A stretch of 5,374 nucleotides of DNA from Actinomycetes bacterium (lineage in GTDB: Bacteria; Actinomycetota; Acidimicrobiia; Acidimicrobiales; Microtrichaceae). A model generated the notes under the pieces. That model made no database searches and had not been told where the DNA came from. It was given only the letters and a program-made list of their open reading frames with translations. How positions within the stretch are numbered: the first letter of the stretch is position 1; every line of letters begins with the position of its first letter. Location: contig JAFAFZ010000196.1 in NCBI GenBank assembly GCA_023423215.1, positions 1 through 5,374 of the forward strand, in the 5' to 3' direction. The translations under genes were made by a program, and so were the position numbers. Shown one piece after another: positions 1-5,374 of this stretch.

Positions 1-1
1 G

Positions 2-1891
2 GCCCGCTCCGGCCACCAGGGCACCGCCATGGCGCTCGCCCCGCTCGCGCACGTGCTCTGGACGCGCATCATGCGCTACGACGCCGCTGCGCCGGACTGG
101 CCGAACCGCGACCGCTTCGTGCTGAGCGCCGGCCACGCCTCGATCCTGCAGTACTCGATGCTCTACCTGACCGGGTACGGCCTCGAGCTCGACGACCTCA
201 AGGACTTCCGCCAGTGGGGCTCGGCCACCCCGGGCCACCCCGAGGTGCACCACACCGCCGGCGTCGAGGTGACGACGGGCCCCCTCGGCCAGGGCTTCGC
301 GAACGGCGTCGGCATGGCCATCGCCGAGCAGTCGCTGCGGGCGCGCTTCGGCAGCGACGTCGTCGACCACCACATATACGCCATCGTCTCGGACGGCGAC
401 CTCTCCGAGGGCGTCAGCCACGAGGCCGCGTCGCTGGCCGGCCACCTGGGCCTCGGTCGGCTCGTCTACATCTACGACGACAACCACATCTCGATCGACG
501 GCCCGACCGAGCTGGCGCTCAGCGACGACGCCGCCGCCCGCTTCCGCGCCTACGGCTGGCAGGTCATCGAGGTCGGCGAGGCCGCCGAGGACCTCGACGC
601 CCTCGAGCGGGCCATCGTCGAGGCGCGCGACACCGAGGACCGGCCGTCGCTCATCATCGTGCGCAGCCACATCGGCTACCCGTCGCCGGACCACACCGAC
701 GACCCCGCAGCGCACGGCCTGGCGTTCGGCGACGCGGAGATCACCGCGGCCAAGGCGGTCATGGGCCTGCCGGACGAGCCGTTCTGGGTGCCGGACGAGG
801 TGCTGGACCTGTACCGCGACGCGGGCAGCCGAGGCGGCCTGCAGCGGGCCGACTGGGACCAGCGCGCCCACGCCGCGCTCGCCGGTCGCGAGGCCGAGTG
901 GGAGGCCACCCTCGGCGCCCACGGCCTGCCCGGCTGGGAGGACGCGCTGCCCACCTTCGAGGTCGGCGAGAAGCCGGCGACCCGCGTCGCCTCGCAGACG
1001 GTGCTGAACGCGCTGTACCCGGTCGTCCCCGGCATCGTCGCCGGCGGTGCCGACCTGACCGGCAACGTCGGCCTCACGCTGAAGGGCCAGGAGGAGCTGA
1101 CCCGCTCGACCCCGGGTGGGCCGCAGGTCTACTTCGGCATCCGCGAGCACGCCATGGGCTCGGCGCTCGTGGGCGCGGCGCTCCACGGCGGGGTGCTGCC
1201 CATCGGCGGCACCTTCCTGGTGTTCAGCGACTACATGCGTCCGGCCGCCCGGCTCGCCGCGATCTCCGGCGCGAAGGCGGTGTTCGTGTGGACCCACGAC
1301 TCGGTGGGCGTCGGCGAGGACGGCCCGACCCACCAGCCGGTCGAGCACGTCATGTCGCTGCGGCTGATCCCCGGACTCACGGTGCTGCGTCCTGCGGACG
1401 GCAACGAGGTCGCCGGCGCCTGGAAGGCGGTCGTCGACGGCCAGGGCCCGGTCGCCCTCATCCTGAGCCGCCAGAACACCCCGGTGCTCGAGGGCACCGC
1501 TGAGCTGGCGCGAGAGGGCGTCGCCCGGGGCGGGTACGTGCTCGTCGACGTCGACGACCCCGCAGCGGTCGTGGTGGCCACGGGCACCGAGGTCGCCGTC
1601 GCGGTCGAGGCGGCCGCGACCCTCACGGCGGACGGCGTGCCGACCCGGGTCGTGTCGCTGCCCAGCTGGGAGCTGTTCGAGGCCCAGCCCGAGGAGTACC
1701 GCGCCTCGGTGCTGCCGGCGGGCGTGCCGACCGTCTCGGTCGAGGCGGGGGTCACGCTCGGGTGGAGCCGCTACGCCCAGGCCTCGGTGGGCATCGATCG
1801 CTTCGGTGCCTCCGCGCCGGGCAACGTCGTGCTCGAGCAGCTCGGCATCACCCCGACGAACGTCGTCGCGACCCTGCGCGGCCTGCTCTGA
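2..1891 (+). CDS. tkt: Transketolase, 5'-truncated by window edge
   Basis: Transketolase (thiamine-diphosphate enzyme, EC 2.2.1.1) moves two-carbon ketol units between sugar phosphates in the cytosolic pentose phosphate pathway. The frame is open from base 2 and reads [10 protein letters not shown] before the first in-window ATG at base 29. SGH is the conserved N-terminal substrate/cofactor histidine motif (E. coli His26), so the true start lies upstream, with about 20 or more residues missing. Numbering from the ATG at 29, I see His36 (SAGH), His70 (TPGHPE), the ThDP motif SDGD with Asp122 through YDDN with Asn152, the catalytic Glu373 (IREHAMG), His423 (THDS) and His435 ([12 protein letters not shown]). 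The PP domain runs to about 310, the Pyr domain from about 314 to 490, and the C-terminal domain from about 500. SDGD replaces the textbook GDG, which I recall as usual in actinobacterial homologues. Transaldolase follows after 92 bases. The identification is firm. Confidence 0.97.
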   Translation, partial: ARSGHQGTAMALAPLAHVLWTRIMRYDAAAPDWPNRDRFVLSAGHASILQYSMLYLTGYGLELDDLKDFRQWGSATPGHPEVHHTAGVEVTTGPLGQGFANGVGMAIAEQSLRARFGSDVVDHHIYAIVSDGDLSEGVSHEAASLAGHLGLGRLVYIYDDNHISIDGPTELALSDDAAARFRAYGWQVIEVGEAAEDLDALERAIVEARDTEDRPSLIIVRSHIGYPSPDHTDDPAAHGLAFGDAEITAAKAVMGLPDEPFWVPDEVLDLYRDAGSRGGLQRADWDQRAHAALAGREAEWEATLGAHGLPGWEDALPTFEVGEKPATRVASQTVLNALYPVVPGIVAGGADLTGNVGLTLKGQEELTRSTPGGPQVYFGIREHAMGSALVGAALHGGVLPIGGTFLVFSDYMRPAARLAAISGAKAVFVWTHDSVGVGEDGPTHQPVEHVMSLRLIPGLTVLRPADGNEVAGAWKAVVDGQGPVALILSRQNTPVLEGTAELAREGVARGGYVLVDVDDPAAVVVATGTEVAVAVEAAATLTADGVPTRVVSLPSWELFEAQPEEYRASVLPAGVPTVSVEAGVTLGWSRYAQASVGIDRFGASAPGNVVLEQLGITPTNVVATLRGLL

Positions 1892-1911
1892 ACCTGCGCT
1901 GACCCCCCTCG

Positions 1912-1946
1912 GCGTCGTCGCGGTCCCGCGACGGCACCGACGACGC
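1912..1946 (+). terminator. GC-rich inverted repeats between tkt and tal; possible terminator
   Basis: A perfect 9-bp inverted repeat pairs GCGTCGTCG (1912-1920) with CGACGACGC (1938-1946). A nested alternative hairpin pairs CGTCGCG (1916-1922) with CGCGACG (1927-1933) around a GTCC loop. The two share bases, so they are mutually exclusive. The position, 20 bases after the tkt stop, suits a transcription end. There is no T-tract after either stem, so this is not a canonical intrinsic terminator, and chance pairing in such GC-rich DNA is possible. Confidence 0.35.
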
Positions 1947-1970
1947 GCACGGGCCCTTCCGACCCGGCCC

Positions 1971-1976
1971 TAGTGT
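1971..1976 (+). promoter_or_regulatory. Probable -10 box of a leaderless tal promoter
   Basis: TAGTGT fits the actinobacterial TANNNT -10 pattern and ends 7 bases before the tal ATG at 1984. The expected transcription start therefore falls on or next to the ATG. No AGGAG-like Shine-Dalgarno sequence precedes the ATG, which agrees with leaderless translation, a common mode in actinobacteria. I see no convincing -35 box 16-18 bases upstream. Confidence 0.5.
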
Positions 1977-1983
1977 CGGGTGC

Positions 1984-3081
1984 ATGGGGACCCTCCACGA
2001 CCTGTACGCCGACCAGGGCCAGAGCCCCTGGCTGGACAACCTCAAGCGCGAATGGCTCACCTCCGGCGAGATCCAGCGGTGGATCGACCGGGGGGTGCGC
2101 GGCATCACGTCGAACCCGTCGATCTTCCAGAAGGCGATCGAGTCGAGCGAGGCCTACTCGGAGCAGCTCGCCGCCCTGGTCGCGGAGGGCAGCGACGTGC
2201 CGGCGGCGTACTGGGCGCTCGTGGTCGAGGACATCCGCACGGCGCTCGCGCTGCTGCGCCCGGTCTACGACGAGTCGGACGGCGAGGACGGCTACGTCTC
2301 GATCGAGGTGAGCCCCGCGTTCGCCCGCGACACCGAGGCCACCGAAGCCCAGGCGCGTGAGCTCTGGGACCTGATCGACGAGCCGAACCTGTACATCAAG
2401 ATCCCGGCGACGGCCGAGGGCATCCCGGCGATCCGGCGCATGATCGGCGAGTCGCGCAGCATCAACGTGACGCTGATCTTCAGCCTCGCCCGCTACGCCG
2501 AGGTGATCGAGGCGTACCTCGCAGGGCTCGAGGACGCGGTCGCCGCCGGCGTCGAGGACCTGTCCGGCACCAGCTCGGTCGCCAGCTTCTTCATCAGCCG
2601 CGTCGACACCGAGGTCGATCGCCGGCTCACCGCCGAGGGCAGCCCCGAGGCGCTCTCCCTGATCGGCCACGCCGCCGTCGCCCAGGGCCAGCTCGCCTAC
2701 GGCGCCTTCCTCGAGGCGTTCCGCGGCCCGCGCTGGGAGGCGCTGGCAGCCCGGGGTGCCCGGGTGCAGCGCCCCCTGTGGGCGTCGACCTCGACGAAGA
2801 ACCCCGAGTTCCCGGACACGCTCTACGTCGACACCCTGATCGGTCCGAACACCGTGAACACGCTGCCGGACGCGACGCTCGAGGCGTTCGACGACCACGG
2901 CACCGTCGCCCGCACGGTCGACGCCGACCTGGACGGCGCCCGACGCACCTGGGAGCGCATCGGCGAGCTGGTCGACCTGGACGACGTGGCCAAGGTCCTC
3001 GAGGCCGAGGGCGTGACGGCGTTCGAGAAGAGCTTCGACGAGCTGCTCGGCGTGCTGGAGACCCGGGCGGCGCAGGGCTGA
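1984..3081 (+). CDS. tal: Transaldolase
   Basis: Transaldolase (EC 2.2.1.2) transfers a dihydroxyacetone unit from sedoheptulose 7-phosphate to glyceraldehyde 3-phosphate through a lysine Schiff base, giving erythrose 4-phosphate and fructose 6-phosphate. At 365 residues it has the length and motifs of the long actinobacterial type. Visible motifs are GITSNPSIFQKAI (about 40-52), VSIEVSP (105-111), the Schiff-base lysine Lys139 in LYIKIPAT, NVTLIFS (161-167), SVASFFISRVD (198-208), RPLWASTSTKNP (263-274) and DTLIGPNTVNTLP (283-295). These span the TIM-barrel fold with no visible loss. The ATG at 1984 is chosen because the protein starts like family members (GTLHDLYADQGQSPWLDNL) and a -10 box sits just upstream. 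It acts with the transketolase encoded before it. In many actinobacteria tal is followed by zwf and opcA, but here it is followed by an unrelated regulator. Confidence 0.97.
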   Translation: MGTLHDLYADQGQSPWLDNLKREWLTSGEIQRWIDRGVRGITSNPSIFQKAIESSEAYSEQLAALVAEGSDVPAAYWALVVEDIRTALALLRPVYDESDGEDGYVSIEVSPAFARDTEATEAQARELWDLIDEPNLYIKIPATAEGIPAIRRMIGESRSINVTLIFSLARYAEVIEAYLAGLEDAVAAGVEDLSGTSSVASFFISRVDTEVDRRLTAEGSPEALSLIGHAAVAQGQLAYGAFLEAFRGPRWEALAARGARVQRPLWASTSTKNPEFPDTLYVDTLIGPNTVNTLPDATLEAFDDHGTVARTVDADLDGARRTWERIGELVDLDDVAKVLEAEGVTAFEKSFDELLGVLETRAAQG

Positions 3082-3088
3082 GCCGCGC

Positions 3089-3106
3089 GCCGGCCGAGCG
3101 GCCGGC
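3089..3106 (+). terminator. GC hairpin just after tal; possible terminator
   Basis: GCCGGCC (3089-3095) pairs perfectly with GGCCGGC (3100-3106) around a GAGC loop, beginning 8 bases after the tal stop codon. The stem is short but all G-C. No T-tract follows, so termination is uncertain. The position between tal and the independently promoted regulator gene makes a transcription boundary plausible. Confidence 0.4.
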
Positions 3107-3110
3107 CCCG

Positions 3111-3135
3111 ACTCGGTTCATCCGACGAACCGAGT
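3111..3135. promoter_or_regulatory. Upstream operator-like palindrome (operator 1) before the HxlR gene
   Basis: ACTCGGTTC (3111-3119) and GAACCGAGT (3127-3135) form a perfect 9-bp inverted repeat with a 7-base spacer. Perfect dyads of this size just upstream of a regulator gene are typical targets of dimeric winged-helix repressors. Its core GGTTC-N7-GAACC recurs 22 bases downstream. As RNA the same sequence could also form a hairpin, but operator use is favoured by the duplicated core and the position beside the promoter. Confidence 0.6.
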
Positions 3136-3163
3136 TGGTTCGGGATCCGAACTCGTCTACGGT
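3135..3163 (+). promoter_or_regulatory. Candidate promoter of the hxlR-fbiC unit (leaderless)
   Basis: TTGGTT (3135-3140) as -35 and TACGGT (3158-3163, TANNNT pattern) as -10 are separated by 17 bases, the optimal spacing. The -10 box ends 8 bases before the ATG at 3172, so the transcript would begin at or within a couple of bases of the start codon. No Shine-Dalgarno sequence is visible before this ATG. The layout matches that in front of tal. Confidence 0.5.
3137..3153. promoter_or_regulatory. Second operator-like palindrome (operator 2), overlapping the promoter
   Basis: GGTTC (3137-3141), seven bases, then GAACT (3149-3153) repeats the core of the upstream palindrome with the same spacer length. 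The centres are 22 bp apart, about two helical turns, so two dimers could bind on the same DNA face. The left arm overlaps the candidate -35 box and the right arm lies in the -35/-10 spacer. A bound repressor would therefore block RNA polymerase. I infer that the adjacent HxlR-family protein binds here; this is not shown by sequence alone. Confidence 0.5.
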
Positions 3164-3171
3164 GCCCGTCC

Positions 3172-3831
3172 ATGTCATCGGGGGACGACACGAGCGCGAC
3201 CGGGGCGACCACGTCGTCGGGTGAGCCCGTGGACTGCTCGATCGCCGCGGCGCTCGAGATCGTCGGCGCCCGCTGGACGATCCTGATCCTGCGCGACGCG
3301 TTCCGCGGCATCCGCCGCTTCGACGAGCTGCGGCGCGACCTGGACATCCCACGGGCGGTGCTCTCGGAGCGGCTGCGCCGACTGGTCGAGTCCGGCGTGC
3401 TCGTGAAGCGTCGCTACCAGGAGCGCCCCGAGCGCTTCGAGTACCGGCTCACCCCGATGGGGCTGCAGCTCTCGCCGATCCTGGTCTCGCTCATGCAGTG
3501 GGGCGACCGATGGCTCTCGGGCGACGACGGTCCCCCCACCTCGCTCGTGCACGAGCCGTGCGGCACCGAGATCGACCTGGGCTACTACTGCTGGACGTGC
3601 GAGACGCCGTTCGCTCCGACCGCGATCGCCAGCCGACCCGGCCACGACCACCACGCCAGCGGTGCCCGACACGCGCGCCCGTCGCGCGCCACCGACGCAC
3701 ACCGCCCCGATCCCACGCCGTCCGACCGCACGTCGACCGATCCCACGTCGACCGATCCCACGCCGTCCGAACCCACGAAGGAGCGCCCGGGTGCACGCAC
3801 TCAGCGACCTGCTCGACCTGCCGCTCGATGA
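3172..3831 (+). CDS. HxlR-family winged-helix transcriptional regulator with repeat-containing tail
   Basis: This is a DNA-binding regulator of the HxlR/DUF24 (MarR-like) family, expected to act as a dimer. The winged-helix domain spans about residues 20-118: DCSIAAALEIVGARWTILIL with Cys22 at the usual N-terminal cysteine position, RRFDELRRDLDIPRAVLSERL as the helix-turn-helix, and the wing RYQERPERFEYRLTPMG. A second part, 127-157, reads HEPCG...YYCWTC...RPG. Its His127, Cys130, Cys140 and Cys143 resemble a small metal-binding or zinc-ribbon-like tail, as in other actinobacterial HxlR proteins. Residues 158-219 look disordered: His-rich, then a D-P-T-x-x pentapeptide repeat (180-204) and an Arg/Pro-rich end. 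Family members are usually about 110-160 residues, so this one is long. The ATG at 3172 is supported by a -10 box 8 bases upstream. The gene overlaps fbiC by 41 bases, implying one operon. The ligand or signal is unknown. Autoregulation through the two upstream palindromes is inferred. Confidence 0.92.
   Translation: MSSGDDTSATGATTSSGEPVDCSIAAALEIVGARWTILILRDAFRGIRRFDELRRDLDIPRAVLSERLRRLVESGVLVKRRYQERPERFEYRLTPMGLQLSPILVSLMQWGDRWLSGDDGPPTSLVHEPCGTEIDLGYYCWTCETPFAPTAIASRPGHDHHASGARHARPSRATDAHRPDPTPSDRTSTDPTSTDPTPSEPTKERPGARTQRPARPAAR
3709..3783 (+). repeat. 15-bp tandem repeat, five units, in the 3' end of the HxlR gene
   Basis: Five consecutive 15-base units start at 3709, 3724, 3739, 3754 and 3769. 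The form is GATCCCACGCCGTCC or GATCCCACGTCGACC. Units 1 and 4 are identical, units 2 and 3 differ by two bases, and unit 5 diverges at its end. In the regulator frame they encode DPTPS, DRTST, DPTST, DPTPS and EPTKE. The unit length is a multiple of three, so copy-number changes would keep the frame. The last two codons (AAG GAG) also form the ribosome binding site of fbiC. Confidence 0.9.
3778..3783 (+). promoter_or_regulatory. Shine-Dalgarno sequence of fbiC
   Basis: AAGGAG lies 7 bases before the GTG at 3791 and decides the fbiC start. It sits inside the coding sequence of the regulator and forms the end of the last 15-bp repeat unit. It contrasts with the apparently leaderless tal and hxlR starts, as expected for the second gene of a polycistronic message. 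Confidence 0.85.
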
Positions 3832-5374
3832 GCTGACCGCCCGGGCCCGCCAGGTGCGGGACACGACCACGGGGACCCGCATCACCTACTCCCCCAAGGT
3901 GTTCATCCCGCTGACGATGCTGTGCCAGGACCGGTGCGGGTACTGCACGTTCGCCCAGCCGCCGGCACGGCTCGAGTCGCCCTACCTCTCGCCCGAGCAG
4001 GTGCTGGCCATCGCACGCCAGGGCGCACGGGCCGGGTGCCACGAGGCGCTCTTCACGCTGGGCGAGCGCCCCGAGCTGCGCTACCCCGCCGCAGCCGAGT
4101 GGCTCGAGCAGCACGGCTACACCTCGACGGTCGACTACCTGGCCGCCATGTGCCGCCTCGTCCTGGACGAGACCGGCCTGCTCCCCCACGCCAACGCCGG
4201 CGCGCTCGGCGCGGACGAGCTCGCCCTGCTGCGAGCGGTCTCGCCGTCGCAGGGGATGATGGTCGAGTCGCTCAACCCGGACCTGGAGTGCCACCGGGGC
4301 GCGCCCGACAAGGTCCCCGCCCGGCGCCTCGCCACGCTCGAGGCCGCCGGCGAGCTCCGGATCCCCTTCACCACCGGCATCCTCGTCGGCATCGGCGAGT
4401 CCCGACAGGACCGGGTCGACGCCCTCGTCGCGATCGCCGAGTCGCACGCGCGCCACGGGCACGTGCAGGAGGTCATCGTCCAGAACTTCCTGCCGAAGCC
4501 GGGCACGACGATGCACCGCGCCCGTCCCTGCCCCGAGGACGAGTACCTGGACGCCATCGCCCTGGCGAGGCTCGTCCTGCCGCCCGAGGTGCACCTGCAG
4601 GCACCGCCGAACCTGTCCGACGACTTCGGCGTGCTGCTCGACGCCGGCATCGACGACTGGGGCGGTGTCTCCCCCGTCACCGCCGACCACGTGAACCCGG
4701 AGCGGCCGTGGCCGGCGCTCGACCGGCTGCGAGAGGTCACCGAGGCCCGCGGCTTCGCACTGGCACCGCGTCTGACGGTCTACCCCGAGTGGGCGCTGCA
4801 GCCGGAGCGCTTCCTGGACGAGGCGGTGCGGTTCCCGGTGATGGACCGCTCCGACGCCGAGGGCCTCGGCCGCGACGACCCCGGCGCGATGTTCCCGGAG
4901 CGCATGACGGCGAACGAGCACGCCGGCACCGGTGCCGAGGTCGTGCAGATCGGCTCCAGGCGCAACACCTCGACCGCCTGGTACTCCGGCGCCCCGGTGC
5001 ACCCGCCGGTGCTCGTGCCGGCCGCGTCGAGCGTCCGGCCGACCTGGGGCGCGGTGCACGAGGTGCTCGACGGCGTGCTGGCCGGGCAAGAGGTCGGCGA
5101 GGACGAGATCGTGACGCTGTTCTCGGCACGAGGTCCCGAGGTCGCGGCGGTCGCCGAGGTCGCGGACGAGCTGCGCCGTCGCGCGGTCGGCGACATCGTG
5201 ACCTTCGTCAAGAACCGCAACATCAACTACACGAACGTGTGCACGTTCAAGTGCAGGTTCTGCGGCTTCTCGAAGGGCCCCCTGAGCCTGAACCTGCGCG
5301 GCACGCCGTACCTGCTCACCCTCGAGGACATGCAGGAGCGGGTGCGTGAGGCCGACGCCGTCGGCGCGACCGAG
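3791..5374 (+). CDS. fbiC: FO synthase, fused CofG-CofH (FbiC), 3'-truncated by window edge
   Basis: This bifunctional radical-SAM enzyme makes FO (7,8-didemethyl-8-hydroxy-5-deazariboflavin), the chromophore of coenzyme F420. In the known family the CofH half joins L-tyrosine to 5-amino-6-ribitylaminouracil and the CofG half closes the deazaflavin ring. The frame runs 528 codons from the GTG to the last base with no stop. The CofG domain (about 1-320) shows a CxxxCxxC cluster at Cys45, Cys49 and Cys52, CHEALFTLGERPE, TTGILVGIGES (194-204), EVIVQNFLPKPGT and DDWGGVSPVTADHVNPERPW (from 288). A linker of about 110 residues follows. The CofH domain begins near 432, with VTFVKNRNINYTNVC and a second cluster at Cys484, Cys488 and Cys491. 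Mycobacterial FbiC is about 856 residues, so roughly 300 residues remain beyond the window. The N-terminus is shorter than in mycobacteria. The GTG start is set by AAGGAG 7 bases upstream; the next in-frame ATG (codon 43) is too close to the cluster to be the start. It is probably co-transcribed and translationally coupled with the overlapping regulator gene. Confidence 0.96.
   Translation, partial: MHALSDLLDLPLDELTARARQVRDTTTGTRITYSPKVFIPLTMLCQDRCGYCTFAQPPARLESPYLSPEQVLAIARQGARAGCHEALFTLGERPELRYPAAAEWLEQHGYTSTVDYLAAMCRLVLDETGLLPHANAGALGADELALLRAVSPSQGMMVESLNPDLECHRGAPDKVPARRLATLEAAGELRIPFTTGILVGIGESRQDRVDALVAIAESHARHGHVQEVIVQNFLPKPGTTMHRARPCPEDEYLDAIALARLVLPPEVHLQAPPNLSDDFGVLLDAGIDDWGGVSPVTADHVNPERPWPALDRLREVTEARGFALAPRLTVYPEWALQPERFLDEAVRFPVMDRSDAEGLGRDDPGAMFPERMTANEHAGTGAEVVQIGSRRNTSTAWYSGAPVHPPVLVPAASSVRPTWGAVHEVLDGVLAGQEVGEDEIVTLFSARGPEVAAVAEVADELRRRAVGDIVTFVKNRNINYTNVCTFKCRFCGFSKGPLSLNLRGTPYLLTLEDMQERVREADAVGATE

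Noticed and set aside
214..1503. Long + strand open frame of 429 codons inside tkt in another frame
   Set aside because: It is an Arg/Pro/Gly-rich shadow frame of transketolase, whose own frame carries all catalytic motifs.
29..1891. Reading the ATG at 29 as the real transketolase start
   Set aside because: The nine codons before it encode conserved transketolase sequence including the SGH histidine motif, so the gene begins before the window.
1771..2898. Long - strand open frame of 375 codons over the tkt end and tal
   Set aside because: It is antisense to the conserved transaldolase, and its composition reflects complementary GC-rich codons. No family motif is visible.
3111..3140. Intrinsic terminator of tal formed by the 9-bp dyad followed by TTGGTT
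   Set aside because: The tail is not a T-tract, the dyad core is duplicated 22 bp downstream, and it abuts a promoter. Operator use explains more, though a double role cannot be excluded.
3739..3773. GATC/GAACC-containing repeat units as extra binding sites for the regulator
   Set aside because: They share only short stretches with the upstream palindromes and lack the paired GGTTC arm at the right spacing.
3709..3783. CRISPR array
   Set aside because: The units are 15 bp, directly adjacent with no spacers, and in frame within a coding sequence. This is a coding tandem repeat.
3491..5089. Long open frame of 532 codons on the - strand opposite fbiC
   Set aside because: It lies antisense to a clearly conserved FbiC frame with both CxxxCxxC clusters. 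Its translation is compositionally biased and without recognisable motifs, as expected from GC-rich codon shadowing.
3922..5349. Long + strand open frame of 475 codons within fbiC
   Set aside because: It is an Arg/Ala/Pro-rich out-of-frame shadow. The real frame is the GTG-started one at 3791, which stays open to the window end.

Overview
The window is a very GC-rich, gene-dense stretch with all four genes on the + strand. By eye the G+C content is around 70%, and most codons end in G or C. The actinobacterial type of transaldolase, the fused CofG-CofH form of FO synthase and two apparently leaderless promoters point to an Actinomycetota chromosome. A deep-branching, non-mycobacterial member such as an Acidimicrobiia is possible, but that is inference only. 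There are no RNA genes, insertion sequences, CRISPR arrays or phage genes.

Bases 1-3081 hold the non-oxidative pentose phosphate pair. Transketolase is truncated at its 5' end by the window edge and lacks about 20 or more residues. After a 92-base gap comes a complete transaldolase. Together they interconvert C3 to C7 sugar phosphates. The gap carries GC-rich inverted repeats and a TANNNT-type -10 box 7 bases before the transaldolase ATG. No Shine-Dalgarno sequence is seen there, which suggests a leaderless mRNA.

Bases 3082-3171 are a 90-base regulatory region. It has a GC hairpin just after transaldolase. Two tandem GGTTC-N7-GAAC(C/T) palindromes follow, 22 bases apart, and the second overlaps a plausible -35 box. 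A -10 box lies just ahead of the next ATG. This looks like the control region of an autoregulated HxlR-family gene.

Bases 3172-5374 hold the HxlR-family regulator and FO synthase (fbiC). The regulator has a winged-helix domain, a Cys-containing tail and an unusual pentapeptide-repeat C-terminus encoded by a 15-bp tandem repeat. The last repeat unit contains the Shine-Dalgarno sequence of fbiC. fbiC starts at a GTG inside the regulator gene, with a 41-base overlap, and stays open to the window end. FO synthase makes the deazaflavin chromophore of coenzyme F420.

The most interesting feature is this tightly overlapped regulator and FO-synthase pair. It suggests that F420 chromophore synthesis is controlled by an HxlR-type, possibly redox- or ligand-sensing, repressor, and that a length-variable repeat lies directly at the fbiC ribosome binding site.
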